NCBI GenBank assembly: GCA_958496175.1
Contig: OY292280.1
Span: 11,718,001-11,782,000 of the forward strand
DNA: 64,000 nucleotides
Direction: 5' to 3'
Source of the DNA: Sisyra terminalis
Lineage: Eukaryota; Arthropoda; Insecta; Neuroptera; Sisyridae
Position numbers and translations under genes: made by a program. The notes beneath the pieces were generated by a model. That model saw only the letters and a list, made by a program, of their open reading frames with translations. It did no database searches and had not been told where the DNA came from. Below, in pieces: positions 46,901 through 57,991 of the stretch. Each line of letters opens with the position of its first letter. Position 1 is the stretch's first letter.

Positions 46901-49900
46901 AAGTTCTCCTTCGGAGAAGTCACGACGTAACAAAAGAATCAAACGACAATTTCGGACAAATAACGCATAGTGGTGACGATTCATTTTGTGATCATCAGCA
47001 GAGCAGAGGATATGTTCTTTGCGGTGTTTGTCAAACGGAGCATGGTTCTTATGCTTCATCCAAGTAGATATTGTGAAAATGTTTGATAAGCCATGGCTTA
47101 GAATGTTGTGGGGAATCGCAACAGCTGAACCATTTCCATCAAACTCAAAGATTTGATCGGATTCGTGGCCTTCATCAGAAATCAACGGTTTGGTCCATTC
47201 GGCACCAACACCAGGATTTGGGAGTAGATCAATTGAATCAGGACTTGCACCACAAATCTTCCGTTGGGACTCAACACTGTATGTGTCGCGATCACATCCT
47301 TTGCCAATATGTCCAGTGATTAAAGCGACAGTTGTGTTCAAAGATTTCACCTGGCATGGTACATCACAAAATTCCAAGTTGGCTGATGGGAACAAATATT
47401 GTTTACCCGTCATGGGAGCATAGTCAATTCGTTCTGGAATTCCTTTCCAGCCTACTTGACACAACCGGTTAACTTTAATCGTTACCATCACCGGTAATGA
47501 CTCTTTCATTCCACAATCATAAGCCACCACGCTGAGAATATGATTATGAGATCTATCATAGTCTAATGGTTCGGTGTTCCGAATATTCCCTAAAAATTTT
47601 CATTAATCAACATTAGTAAGTTTATAACAATCGTTATCTTCTTATCGCATTTCAAGAAACCAAAAGTTTTTCGGGGTCAAGTCCCGACAAGACTACGATT
47701 CTTCCGGCGCCACGATGTTTTGCCGGATTCTTATAGATCTCAACGAAAAAAAAAACAAAAATGAAAAATAAAAATTTTCGATATCTCGCTTAATTTACGA
47801 AATATCGACCCCTAAAAATGGAAAAATTAATTGATTTTTTTACACTTTTTTAAACGGATATCTCAGGGTTTCATGAAAAAAAAGGTAAATGTTTACAACC
47901 GTAGCTCCACCAATTATTTTTGTGCTAAAATAACGGCTAAAAACACAAATTTGAACAAAAGTTGAAACAAATGAATTACAGACATATTGCCCAGAAATGA
48001 TTGCCAAGCAATCTTCGTAAGTGGTCATCAAGTAACTCATTCCATAGCAATTATAATGCGATCCAATACTACATGATGACCACTGATGATGTTTGCTTAA
48101 CAATCGAAACGTATCTGGGCAATACGTCAGTAATTCATTTGTTTGAACTTTATTCAAATTTATGTATACAGTTTACTTTCAAAAATTATACGGCTCAAGT
48201 GTACTTTAGCATACCCACAATCTGGCAATGTTGCATTTTCGACTTTGTTTTTGATTTAATTCGCGATTAAATCGGTCCATACTGAAAATTTAGCCACAAA
48301 AGAGAGAATTATACCATATTAGAATGGAATTAATAAAAATATCGCGAATTTAATTAAAAAAAAAGTCGAAAATGCAACATTGCCAGATTGTGGGTGTGCT
48401 AAAGTACACTTGAGCCAAAATAACTATAAACAAGGATTCCAGGGACGAAGTCCCGGTGAGGGTTGGGGAGCGTCACCCATATCTGGAAATATTGCATTTT
48501 CGATTTTGTTTTTAATTTAATTCGGGAGTTAGTCAGGCCAAAATTAAATAAACATCTCATTTATTTCTTTTTTGGGGGGCTTCATCCCCCGATCCCCACC
48601 GTGGCTTCGCCCCTTGACCCCTTCTTTATGTTTTATTACACAAACAATTGTTGAAGCTACGGTTGTAAACATTTACCTTCATTTTTTCATGAAAATCTTG
48701 AGATATACGTCTAAAAAAGTGTAAAAAAATCAATTAATTTCCTCATTTTTAAGGGTCGATATTTCGTAAATTAAGCGAGATATCGAAAAAATTTATTCTT
48801 TATTTTCGTTTTCTTTCGTCGAGATCTATAAGAATCCGTTAAAACATCGTGGCGCCAGAAGAATCGTAGTATCCCCCAAGTCCCTTTTAGGTCGGTCAAT
48901 ATCTGGCAACATTGAATTATCTACTTTGTTTTTGATTTAATTCGCAAATAAATCGGCCCATAATGAAAATTTAGCCGTAAAAAAGAAAATTATAACAAAT
49001 TAGAACTGAATGGAGCCTGAGCCATTATTCCTACATTATTTCCACAGCTCCTTAAAGTTAGGCCCTCATTTCAAAATACGGTCTTTTTTCCCTAGGAAAT
49101 GATATATTTCTATAGGATTTTGTTGGTTCGTGTAAGATCTACTTTTGCTCATTCGTTAATTGTTGTATTTTTTAAGAAAAAGCCAACAATATAAAACAAT
49201 TACTTGCATGAAAATAAGCACACTATTATGTTCCTTCGCTTAAATATGGATTTTTTAATCATCTCTGGGAAATTGGAGGCGGTGATTTCTATTCACACAA
49301 ATTAGTTCTTCTCGATCAAACGAAAATAAGTACAAATTTCAACATCGGTACATAGAAGGAACATAGGAGTGTGCTTATTTCATGCAAGTATGTTTTTTGT
49401 ATTGTTGGATTTTTCTTAAAAAATACAACAATTAAAGATCAAACAAACAAGGATTTATAAAAATACATCAATTCTAAGGGAAAAAATACTGTATTTAAAA
49501 GCCGGGGATTACCTTGAGGTTTCTATTTCTTCAAATTTGTAAAATCAAAAGTCGAGGGGCTAATATTAGAGAACTAATGTCCACAAATAAGTAAATATAG
49601 TGATTAATTTTTGATTTTATAGTAAGAATTATAAATACCCTCTCGATCAATGATGAAGGGTTGGTCGTTGGTGAGGATTTCATATTTGCAGACATCGCCA
49701 TACTTTGGGGTGCAATCTCGGTCGGATGCCTCAACCTGAAGAATTACATCGTACAAACGTCCCTCATCGACTTGCCGAACGTAAGATGGTTCCAGGAAAG
49801 TAGGAGGATACTCATTAATATCAACTACTGTAATATGAACTGTAGCACTAGAAACATAGAACCTTATTAGTTCCAATTTTGTCCGACGAAAGTATTTTAT

Positions 49901-52900
49901 TACATACTTAGCACTCTGTTTGCCCTCACAACTGATGGCAGCTATATCAAATTTGTAATTGCGTCGTCTTTCACAATTCAAAGTTTTCTTAGCCTTCAAC
50001 TGGGCATATCCGTGCTGTTTAAGAATTATCTAAAACATCAAAACAGTTATACCATAGTTAAGTATATAGCGATCCTTGAATGTTACCTGAAATGGGGCTT
50101 CTCCATGATGTTTGTTCACGATATGAAAATTGCAAATTTCCGCCCCAACAGCACGAATCTTTGGGGTGACTTCAACAAGAGTTTCATTTTCTTTGATCAA
50201 ACCATGATATCCATTTTCTAAATTAGGAATATCTAAGCGTGGAACTGTAAAAAACAATATAATATCAGTAAGAACTTGGTATATCGGAGGTGGAGATTTT
50301 AAATTAGATTTTTCGGGGTAGAAATCAAGAATTCATAAGTTAAAGATAGGTCTAATGAAATTATAGAGATATAATTAAGAACTCATTTCCTGGGTCAATT
50401 AAATACAAACAACTTTGGACCAGAAGTCGGAGGAATAAATCAATCAAGTTGCAATTTTTTGGAGTCGAAATTAAAGCTCCGTAATATCCCTAGTAAGAAC
50501 TTCCAGAACAACCGAACATTAATGCAAAACAAAAGAAAAAAATCAATAGTACCTAAGATAGGTTTTGTTTAAAATCTATATGTATTAAATTAAAAAAGAA
50601 AACTCAGGTTAATTAAGATCCGTTAGATCTTTTATTTTCTAAGTTGGCAACGTTTCGTTACTTATCACAACTTCATCAGGCGCCTTGGATCACAATAACG
50701 TTTCGGTTTTACTCCAAACTCATCTAATAAAATTACACATAAAAAACCTGATTTTTTTACTGTGTATACAATATATAAAATATATTGCAGTCCAATTTAT
50801 TAACATAAATTTGAACAGAAGTTCAAACAAAAATATTTGTGACGTATTGCCCAGATACGTATTTCGATTGCCAAGCAATCTTCATCAGTGGTCACCAAGT
50901 AGTTTGGATCACTCCGTAACTGCTATAAATCTCTAATAATAAAATATAAATTATAATAATATAAAAATAATATATTAGAATCGCTCAAATGTGAATCATC
51001 ACATAGCAGTTACGGAGTGATTCAAACTACTTGATGACCACTGATGAAGATTGCTTGGCAATCGAAATACGTATCTGGGTAATACGCCACAAATATTTTT
51101 GTTTGAAATTCTGTTCAAATTTATGTTAATAAATTGGACTGCAATATATTTTATATATTGTATACACAGTATAACTGTTCAAAGTCAGCGAAAAAATCTT
51201 ATTCTGATTTTTTTATTTAATTCAATAAAAAGCTGAGACCTGAGTTTTATCATCTATCAATAAGTATGTCAATATACTACAGAATAACTTTAAAAAATGG
51301 TACAATATATTAAACCATTAAAAAAATACTGTATACTTTATTTCGGACAATATGATACAATACGGATTTAGTTCTACCTACTACTTCATATGTTGAGGCT
51401 AAAAATTTCAACCGTGAATTAATTATATTGTGTCAGATGAGTTCCTCAGAAAAAACATTTATGTTCCATAAATCTAATATTATTTATTTCTTTCTTTTTT
51501 AATCTTCTCTCTTTTGGTCTGTTACGCTCCTTATCTAATGTTTTGTAATGAAATATAGTCAATTCAATTTTATAATTAAGATTCATATTGAATAATATAG
51601 TAGTAGTGAAAACTTAAAGAAGACGAATCTTAATCACAAGAAGAGTAACTTTTACTTCAATTTGAGCAATCTATTTTATATCTCTATGGGAGTAGCCAAG
51701 TGGAACATATTGACGTAAATATTATTAGTCTGGAAACCATTTTAGGTCAAGTTGTATTTAAGAAAAAAATTAGTGTTATGCTTTTAAATTTATCGGTAAA
51801 AGACTGACCTGCTATAAAGTGATTAAATTTTTATCATTACTGTTTATACATCAAGTCAAATATATTGTGGTCTTATTTATGTAATACAATTTACAAAAGT
51901 AAACTATAAAGATAAATTTGAACAAACCAAATACGTATTTTGATTGCCAAGCAACTTCATTAGTGATCATCAAATTTTGTTCAAATTTATGTTTATCGTT
52001 TACTTTTGTAAATTGTAATCCATAAATAAGACCACAATATATTTTATATATTATATAAACAGTATAACTGTTCAAAGTCAGCAGAAAAATCTAATTTGTT
52101 TTTATCAGTAATTTCACGTAACGGTTTTATTGCAAAAAGTGATTTATGGTAGATTAAGAAACACTGGCATATAACATTGCGAATAGTTTTACTTATATTT
52201 GGTTTCATTAATTGAAAATTGATTTTTTAGTATTTAAATACTAAATATATTTTTCTTTTGTTAACCATCAAAGTTTGTGGTTCATATATAAATATACGAG
52301 GAGATTCTTCCTCCTGCTCATTTTGTTTTCCCCCGTGGAATAAAATGACAAACCGATTTTTAATCTTCTTATACAAACTGTACCATACCAACTTTGCAAT
52401 TCTCCTATAATATTATCTTATCCTTGCAATAATATGGAGTATGTCAAAATAAACTAAGTACTAGATCATCCAAACTTGTGAATATTACATGAATTAGTCC
52501 AAGAAGTGATTACCAAGAACAAAACAAAATAAGAAGGTAATCCATGGATCACCGATTGATTCAAAACAAATGATGGTATAGGCACTGGAATACGGGGATA
52601 TCCCAAAAAAAAACGAATAATCGTAGGACTAGGGAACCCACAGTATTTCAAGTAGAGGTCTACGTTATCATTGTATGCCATCAGAATTTCAGATACTAAG
52701 CAACAAAGCTCTTAAATCACCGGACCTACTCTAATTTGGTTAAAAAGTAAAAAACTAATTACTCTATTAGATACAATGACCAAAAGTAGGCACAAACTTG
52801 GTATTTATGGGTCCAGAACCAGCTATAGGCGTACAAATGTGCGCAATAGCCAAAAAAAAACGAGTTTCGGCTGTCATCAAGCCGAAACTTCGACCGAAAC

Positions 52901-55111
52901 TGAATTCGTGAGATTTGATATTGAGAAATGATTGTTTCTCACCTACAATAATAGATTCTTTAATTATGAATACTGATCATATTATCAGTTCATTAAAATT
53001 ATTTTTAATATTCAGTTCGAGAAAAAACTGATCAAAATTTAGAAGATTTTTTTTTAAGATGTAAGAAAGAGTACTTTTTATTTTGGGTACCTAAACATAT
53101 AAGGTACCTTGTTGGGTTTTTTAGGTCCTTTTTTTCAACATAAGAAACAGAGAATTTGATATTTTTAGTTTTCACTAATAAATTTATTTTGTAGAAGGAA
53201 AAAAAGCAACTGCTCTAGCACTTCAGCTTTTAATTTTTTGTTAATGAGCCAATAAAAAAATTTATATATTAACATATAAGGTAAAAAATAATTTTGTTTT
53301 CTAACATTTGTTTTATTTTTTGTTATTCGTAACTAATATTAGGAATATTAGATGCATTTCTTTCCAATCAACCTCTTATTTCAGCACAAATAATTTATTT
53401 GAAATACGAAGTGAAATAATTGTTATGTTAATGATTAGCTCAAATCAAAATAAGATTTTTTCCGCTGACTTTGAACAGTTATACTGTGTATACAATATAT
53501 AAAATATATTGCAGTCCAATTTATGTAGTATAATTTAACATAATAATTTACAAATTTAATATAATAATATATAAAAATCATACCACCAACATAAATTTGA
53601 ACAGAAGTTCAAACAAAAATATTCGTGACGTATTGCCCAGATACGTATTTCGATTGCCAAGCAATCTTCATCAGTGGTCATCAAGTAGTTTGGATCACTC
53701 CGTAACTGCTATAAATCTCTAATAATAAAATATAAATTATAATAATATAAAAATAATATATTAGATTCGCTAAAATGTGAATCATCACATAGCAGTTACG
53801 GAGTGATCCAAACTACTTGATGACCACTGATGAAGTTTGCTTGGCAATCGAAATACGTATCTGGGCAATACGTCACGAATATTTTTGTTTGAACTTCTGT
53901 TCAAATTTATGTTGGTGGTATGATTTTTATATACTATTATATTAAGTTTATATATTGTTATATTAAATTTGAATATTATTATGTTAAATTGGACTGCAAT
54001 ATATTTTATATATTGTATACACATTAGCTCAAATATTAGGGACTAAATGATTAATAAATACCTATAGAATTTAAAAGTAAAGACTTCTATGGAAGTTTCG
54101 GTTTCGGCCGTTGAAACTAGTTTCGGTCGGACACTATTGATTATATAAGGTAAAGATTGAAATAAAAATTACATGTTTAGGTCAAATAATTGAGAAATTA
54201 TCAATTCATAACTTTAAATTTCTATGGTTGAAAAAAAAGCACATCAAAAGTATATGTATTCTAATAGGTCATTTCATAGTTTGTATAGGTACCTACCCTT
54301 CCTAATATCTTGCAAATACTTAACGTAAACTTTTGTTTTAATAGGAAGACATCAAATGTAAGTATTTTATTCTCATTTTTTTTATTTTTATTGATTCTAA
54401 TGCTAAAATATTGGGTCATTCATAGAAGTTCCATTGCTTTTTGGATGGAAATCAGCTGTCGATTAGTTAGAAATCTGTTAATTTTTTAAAAGAAAATCTT
54501 TACTAAAATTGAGTTATTTTTATTTTCCTTTCTTCAATTTCTTAATTTTATTGTTAATAAAGGTTGTTGGATGTAAATGGAAAAGAAAAACTATAGGAAT
54601 CAGTTGCAACAAAGAGTTAAAGTTGGAGGAAGAAGCAGTAGTGGTTTCATATTGTAATTTGATATTATGTTGAGTTAAAATGGAGGATTATAGACTTAGG
54701 AGATAAATTATTCTTCAAAGAACGATGACATTTTTGGCCAGTGACTCATTTACCAGCGATTTAAATAAAAATGACATCAGATCATAGTTGATTTTACGAA
54801 TTGAATATCATAATAGAATAGGTAATTAGAAAGATAATTTATGAGGGTCGAACCGAACGGCAGACAATGAAAAAAAAGACACCTTTAAGAAAATAGAAGA
54901 AATTGCAAAGAAATGCATAGAAGTAATTGCAACTAAATATAATTGAAGCAAAAGCGGAAAATCGAGGAAATTTTCTAAATATACCTCCATACGAATTTCC
55001 ATCGGTGTCGTAAACAGGCAGCTCTTGATTTCCATTGACGCAAATTAATGCAAATGTACTGAAATGGAAGAGCAAACTCCACAGCGATAACATTTTCTTA
55101 ATTATTGTCAA
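43919..55111 (-). CDS. Cals: Calsyntenin (1049 aa, 12 exons)
   Basis: Exons on the minus strand: 55111-54985, 50244-50087, 50029-49908, 49847-49639, 47589-46507, 46455-46323, 46265-45779, 45722-45534, 44763-44661, 44605-44385, 44327-44069 and 43977-43919. The phases chain correctly, total 3150 nt. An N-terminal signal peptide (LSLWSLLFHFSTFALICVNG) is followed by two cadherin repeats (VDINEYPPTFLEPSY; VVAYDCGMKE). A laminin-G-like domain follows, including MNRHHYALFVRNCRLILL and CDNQWHHYALNMRFPEVDLY. Next come the conserved membrane-proximal region (FKLICSELNGRFVSNEY), one membrane helix (VTIIIVLCVGFLLFMIVLGV) and an acidic cytoplasmic tail. Two tryptophan-acidic motifs, MAWDDSALTITVNPM and the terminal LEWDNSTM, match the kinesin-light-chain binding motifs of the family. 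Calsyntenins are neuronal type I proteins acting in kinesin-1 cargo transport and synapse organisation. An alternative start at 55093 would shorten it by six residues. Confidence 0.95.
45013..45291. mobile_element. MITE, 8-bp-TSD family, copy 7, inside an extended palindrome
   Basis: The standard element (45040-45264) has GGTTCAAGTCCATTTTACCA at its left end. Here the inverted symmetry continues another 27 or so bases outwards on both sides (CTTTATTTAGAAAATTT and its complement), which other copies lack. No direct target duplication is visible. It lies in the calsyntenin intron between exons 8 and 9. Confidence 0.8.
47895..48180. repeat. R1 foldback family, degraded copy
   Basis: Both arms are shortened. 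GATGACCACTGATGATGTTTG and CGTATCTGGGCAATACGTCA remain on the plus strand, but the stem of the hairpin is altered (GTTTGCTTAACAATC). No target duplication was found. Confidence 0.6.
48192..48416. mobile_element. MITE, 8-bp-TSD family, copy 8
   Basis: Terminal repeats GGCTCAAGTGTACTTTAGCA and complement ending ACACTTGAGCC. The ends are well preserved, but the flanking octamers no longer match. Confidence 0.8.
49060..49545. repeat. Small foldback related to the 8333-10228 repeat
   Basis: Inverted arms share TGCATGAAAATAAGCACACT and the outer AAAATACGGTCTTTTTTCCC. The long central part of the 8333 copy is missing. It lies about 90 bp downstream of calsyntenin exon 4, in intron 4. Confidence 0.65.
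50760..51203. mobile_element. R1 foldback family, intact copy in calsyntenin intron 1
   Basis: CTGATTTTTTTA occurs at 50748-50759 and 51204-51215. Arms carry CTGATGA on the plus strand (about 51040) with the GATTGC/GCAATC stem and GAAATACGTATCTGGG. The right tail ends AAAAAATCTTATT. Confidence 0.8.
51850..52085. repeat. R1 foldback family, shortened copy
   Basis: Both arms and the right tail (CTGTTCAAAGTCAGCAGAAAAA) are recognisable, but much of the interior, including most of the hairpin, is deleted. Flanks share TTTTTATCA only. Confidence 0.6.
53446..54022. mobile_element. R1 foldback family, intact copy in reverse orientation
   Basis: ATTAGCTCAAAT is repeated exactly at 53434-53445 and 54023-54034. 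The one-sided tail lies on the left here (AAAATAAGATTTTTTCCGCT), opposite to the other copies. It is about 95% identical in its arms to the 50760 copy, so the two are probably recent relatives. Confidence 0.85.
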
Positions 55112-55310
55112 TCTAGCTTGAATTTCGTATAATATTTACGAATTTCCACCGTGAAAACACCTTATCAAAATTGCATTTTCCACACACTTGTACTCGTATA
55201 TTGCACAATGACAACAAAATGGCGACCTAATAAGAATTTCCATTGATTTTTGGCCGGTTAAGAAACCAAACGTAAGATGGCGCTGAGTCGCGGCATTTTA
55301 ACTTTTGGCT
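55112..55310 (-). promoter_or_regulatory. 5' region of calsyntenin
   Basis: The sequence upstream of the calsyntenin start codon is free of repeats and contains CAAAATGGCGACC and AAGATGGCGCTGAG, which resemble YY1-type GATGGCGC elements in direct orientation about 55 nt apart. No TATA box is seen. Assignment as promoter/5' UTR is from position. Confidence 0.4.
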
Positions 55311-55722
55311 CTTAATTCAAAAAAACAATACATTGTTAAATTTCAACATAAAGTATATTTTCAATTTCACCCCTAATGGCCTTATCCAATAATTAAAATT
55401 AATACAAAAACCTTCGAAATAATTTATACATCTAAAAAATGTAACTTAAAGATTTGTTCCTTTTAAACAATACACTTTTCTACATTTTTTTTTTTTGAAA
55501 TTTTAAATAATTCATGTTTTTGAGTTCAAGTTATTTAAAACCCTCTATTCATCCACTAGGGATTATAGTTTATTAATTATAATCCAAAAGAATAAAGTTT
55601 CAAGATACATTAATTATTCGCGAAAGTGAATTCAAATTAAAAATAATTTCAAAAAAATCTAAGGTTTTTATATCATAGCTTTTCGGGTTAAAATAATAAA
55701 ACGAATAAAACATTTTTTTAAG

Positions 55723-55880
55723 TTGTTATTTACCGTCGCTTTGTAACTACTAAAGTCCTTTAGTGACTCTAGGGTTCATCTTTAATCGAGAAATATGGAA
55801 AATTTGCTCGAAACGAAAATCGAACCCAACACCTACTAGTTTTGGATTGGTCATCTTAACCACTCAGCCACCAGTAGGCT
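55723..55880 (-). mobile_element. tRNA-derived SINE, copy G
   Basis: Minus-strand copy with A box TGGCTGAGTGGTTAAG and B box GGGTTCGATTT. These are closer to a true tRNA-Ser/Leu than the 33-35 kb copies and so show the tRNA origin best. The tail contains AACCCTAGAGTCACTAAAGG. Confidence 0.85.
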
Positions 55881-55959
55881 AGAATATAACAATTTATCAT
55901 AAAATAAAGATCAAGAATGAATTTATGGTTATTTTATGTTTCTAATAGATTTTTTTAAA

Positions 55960-56115
55960 TTTATTTACCGTCGCTTTATAACTACTAAAGTCCTTTAGTG
56001 ACTCTAGGGTTCATCTGTAATCAAGAAAAATTAAAAATTTGCTCGATACGAAGATCGAACCCATCACCTACCAGTTTTGGATCGGTCATCTTAACCACTC
56101 AGTCACCAGTAGGCT
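55960..56115 (-). mobile_element. tRNA-derived SINE, copy H
   Basis: Minus-strand copy with A box TGACTGAGTGGTTAAG and B box GGGTTCGATCT. The 60 or so bases before its head (TATAACAATTTATCATAAAA) also precede copy G, so G and H arose by tandem duplication with a period near 236 bp. Confidence 0.8.
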
Positions 56116-56274
56116 AGAATATAACAATTTATCATAAAATAAAAACCAAGAATGAATTTATGGTTATTTTATATTTCTATTAGATCTTTTTTTATTAAAT
56201 AGAAAATTCAACGTTGCTAGTTTGACGGTTCTAAATGGAATATGAAACGAAAATAGAATATAGAAGATATATCT

Positions 56275-56392
56275 TTCTTCTAGATGATCAGATACTTGTC
56301 CACTAGAAAAATCCTCACACGAAAGTTGCCCACATAGAAAATTCCTCACACTGAAATTATCGCACAATGGAAATCTCTCTCACATGGAAATT
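56275..56392 (-). repeat. Degenerate 16-bp minisatellite
   Basis: Read on the minus strand, about six successive units follow the pattern C-N-N-GTG-NNNN-A-TTT (for example CATTGTGCGATAATTT, CAGTGTGAGGAATTTT, CTATGTGGGCAACTTT). The open frame over it is a by-product. Confidence 0.55.
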
Positions 56393-56423
56393 AACCTAAA
56401 GGAAAAAATGTTTTTTTTTAAAA

Positions 56424-56583
56424 TTGTTATTTACCGTTGGTTACCTACTAAGATCCTTTAGCGACTCTAGGGTTAATCAAATCCGTAATCGAGAAATATT
56501 GAAAATTTGCACGATATGAGGATCGAACCCACTACCTACTAGTTTTGAACCGGTTACCTAGACAACTCGGCTACCAGTAGGCT
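56424..56583 (-). mobile_element. tRNA-derived SINE, copy I
   Basis: Minus-strand copy with A box TAGCCGAGTTGTCTAG (diverged) and B box GGGTTCGATCC (perfect). Its flanks differ from G and H, so this is a separate insertion. Confidence 0.8.
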
Positions 56584-57991
56584 TTTAATAGATCATGTTC
56601 AACCGATTTGGTTGGATTTCATTCCAGAAGTTTCGAGTAACAAATAAAAACATTGATTATACCTACGTAATATAGTTCATTCAATCGTTGTTGATAATTA
56701 AAATGTATAGAATTAATTCTATGCATTAACAATAGACCAGCTGAGAATATATGCTCTAACGAGTTTAGCACGTTATAGTATACACATTTAAAAACTATTC
56801 ATACTTACACTAACAAAAATATTTCTATACTTAGGTAACACTGATCTGGAAAGCTGAACTAATTTTATATTGACTTTGACTTCATTCTAAATTGCTAACT
56901 CTATTAAAAATGGCAATTAGTGGCATTTTTAAATCATTAAATTTACTATGCCATTTCGCTTCAAAATGGCGGAAATGCTACTGAATGCAAAAAAAAAATG
57001 TTTTATTCAATATTTAATTTATTATGATTTTTTTATCAGTATTGTAAGTATAACGATATTGAAATTGAATTAATAAAAAAGACAAAATTGAAGCTGAAAC
57101 GTTAACAGATACTTATTGATCCTATTGACATCACTAAAAGGGGCATAAGGTCTTATTTTTTTAATAATATTTTCAGAAAACAATATATTATTTATATATT
57201 TATTATTGTTTCCGATCCTGTAGTTTATCACCAATTTGTTGTAGTTCCGAGGAATTGGGGATCTTTTTTATTTTTCAATAATTTGCACTTTATTTTTTGC
57301 AACGTTTCGTAGTTTATTACTGATTTTGCAAGTGGTTATAAATAACAATATAAATGTATAAAGAATAATTATATAAAACGAAACATTATGTAATAAAGTA
57401 TGCAATAATGCGCAATAAAAATGACTTAAATTTATTTATCTATGAAATAGAATAGAGTATAAAGAATTGTATAGAAGTTAATAATCAACCTTTTGAGAAT
57501 GCAACCAATTGTTAAAAATGTTCAAAAGAGTTATTGATGGCATTTAAAACAATTAAAATTTAAAAACTTTTTCTAACGGAGAAGTTTCCAAAAGTACTTT
57601 TAAGTTTTCACTGTTGTCTACTATATGTTAGATGATTAGTAGTTGGAACCAGTATATATTTTGATTGTTCCGCTCAAACTAATGGGTTCCCTGTAATAAA
57701 AGGCTTTTAGGGTTGATAAAAGTTGGTAAATCAAAATTATAGAGTAATGAGAAAAGGAGGGGTAAAATTGTTAAGAAGTTAATAAACATGTTATGAATAT
57801 GAACTCACAAATATATTCAAAAGAACCAAAAAAAAAACCTTAATAATGTTATAACTTTTTTTTTTAATTTTAATAAATAACATTAACAACAAATATTTTT
57901 TTTTTCGTTTTAACAAAAGAAGTAGTAAATTAAGTACATAATGCCACGGGAGAATAAGAAATCATTCGAACATTGTTCAATTAAAATGAGT

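Larger units (their letters stand above)
47655..48885. repeat. Composite foldback in calsyntenin intron 4
   Basis: Outer arms (about 47655-47895 and 48655-48885) are inverted copies sharing GATATCTCGCTTAATTTACG and GGCGCCACGATGTTTT-type segments. The loop between them holds an R1-related copy (47895-48180) and a complete MITE (48192-48416), plus GC-rich fragments such as GACGAAGTCCCGG. Confidence 0.7.
55311..57991. other. Intergenic region between pigeon and calsyntenin
   Basis: No gene is seen. It holds three SINE copies (55723-56583), a degenerate minisatellite (56275-56392) and AT-rich unique sequence. The part next to 57991 should include the 3' UTR of pigeon. Confidence 0.5.
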
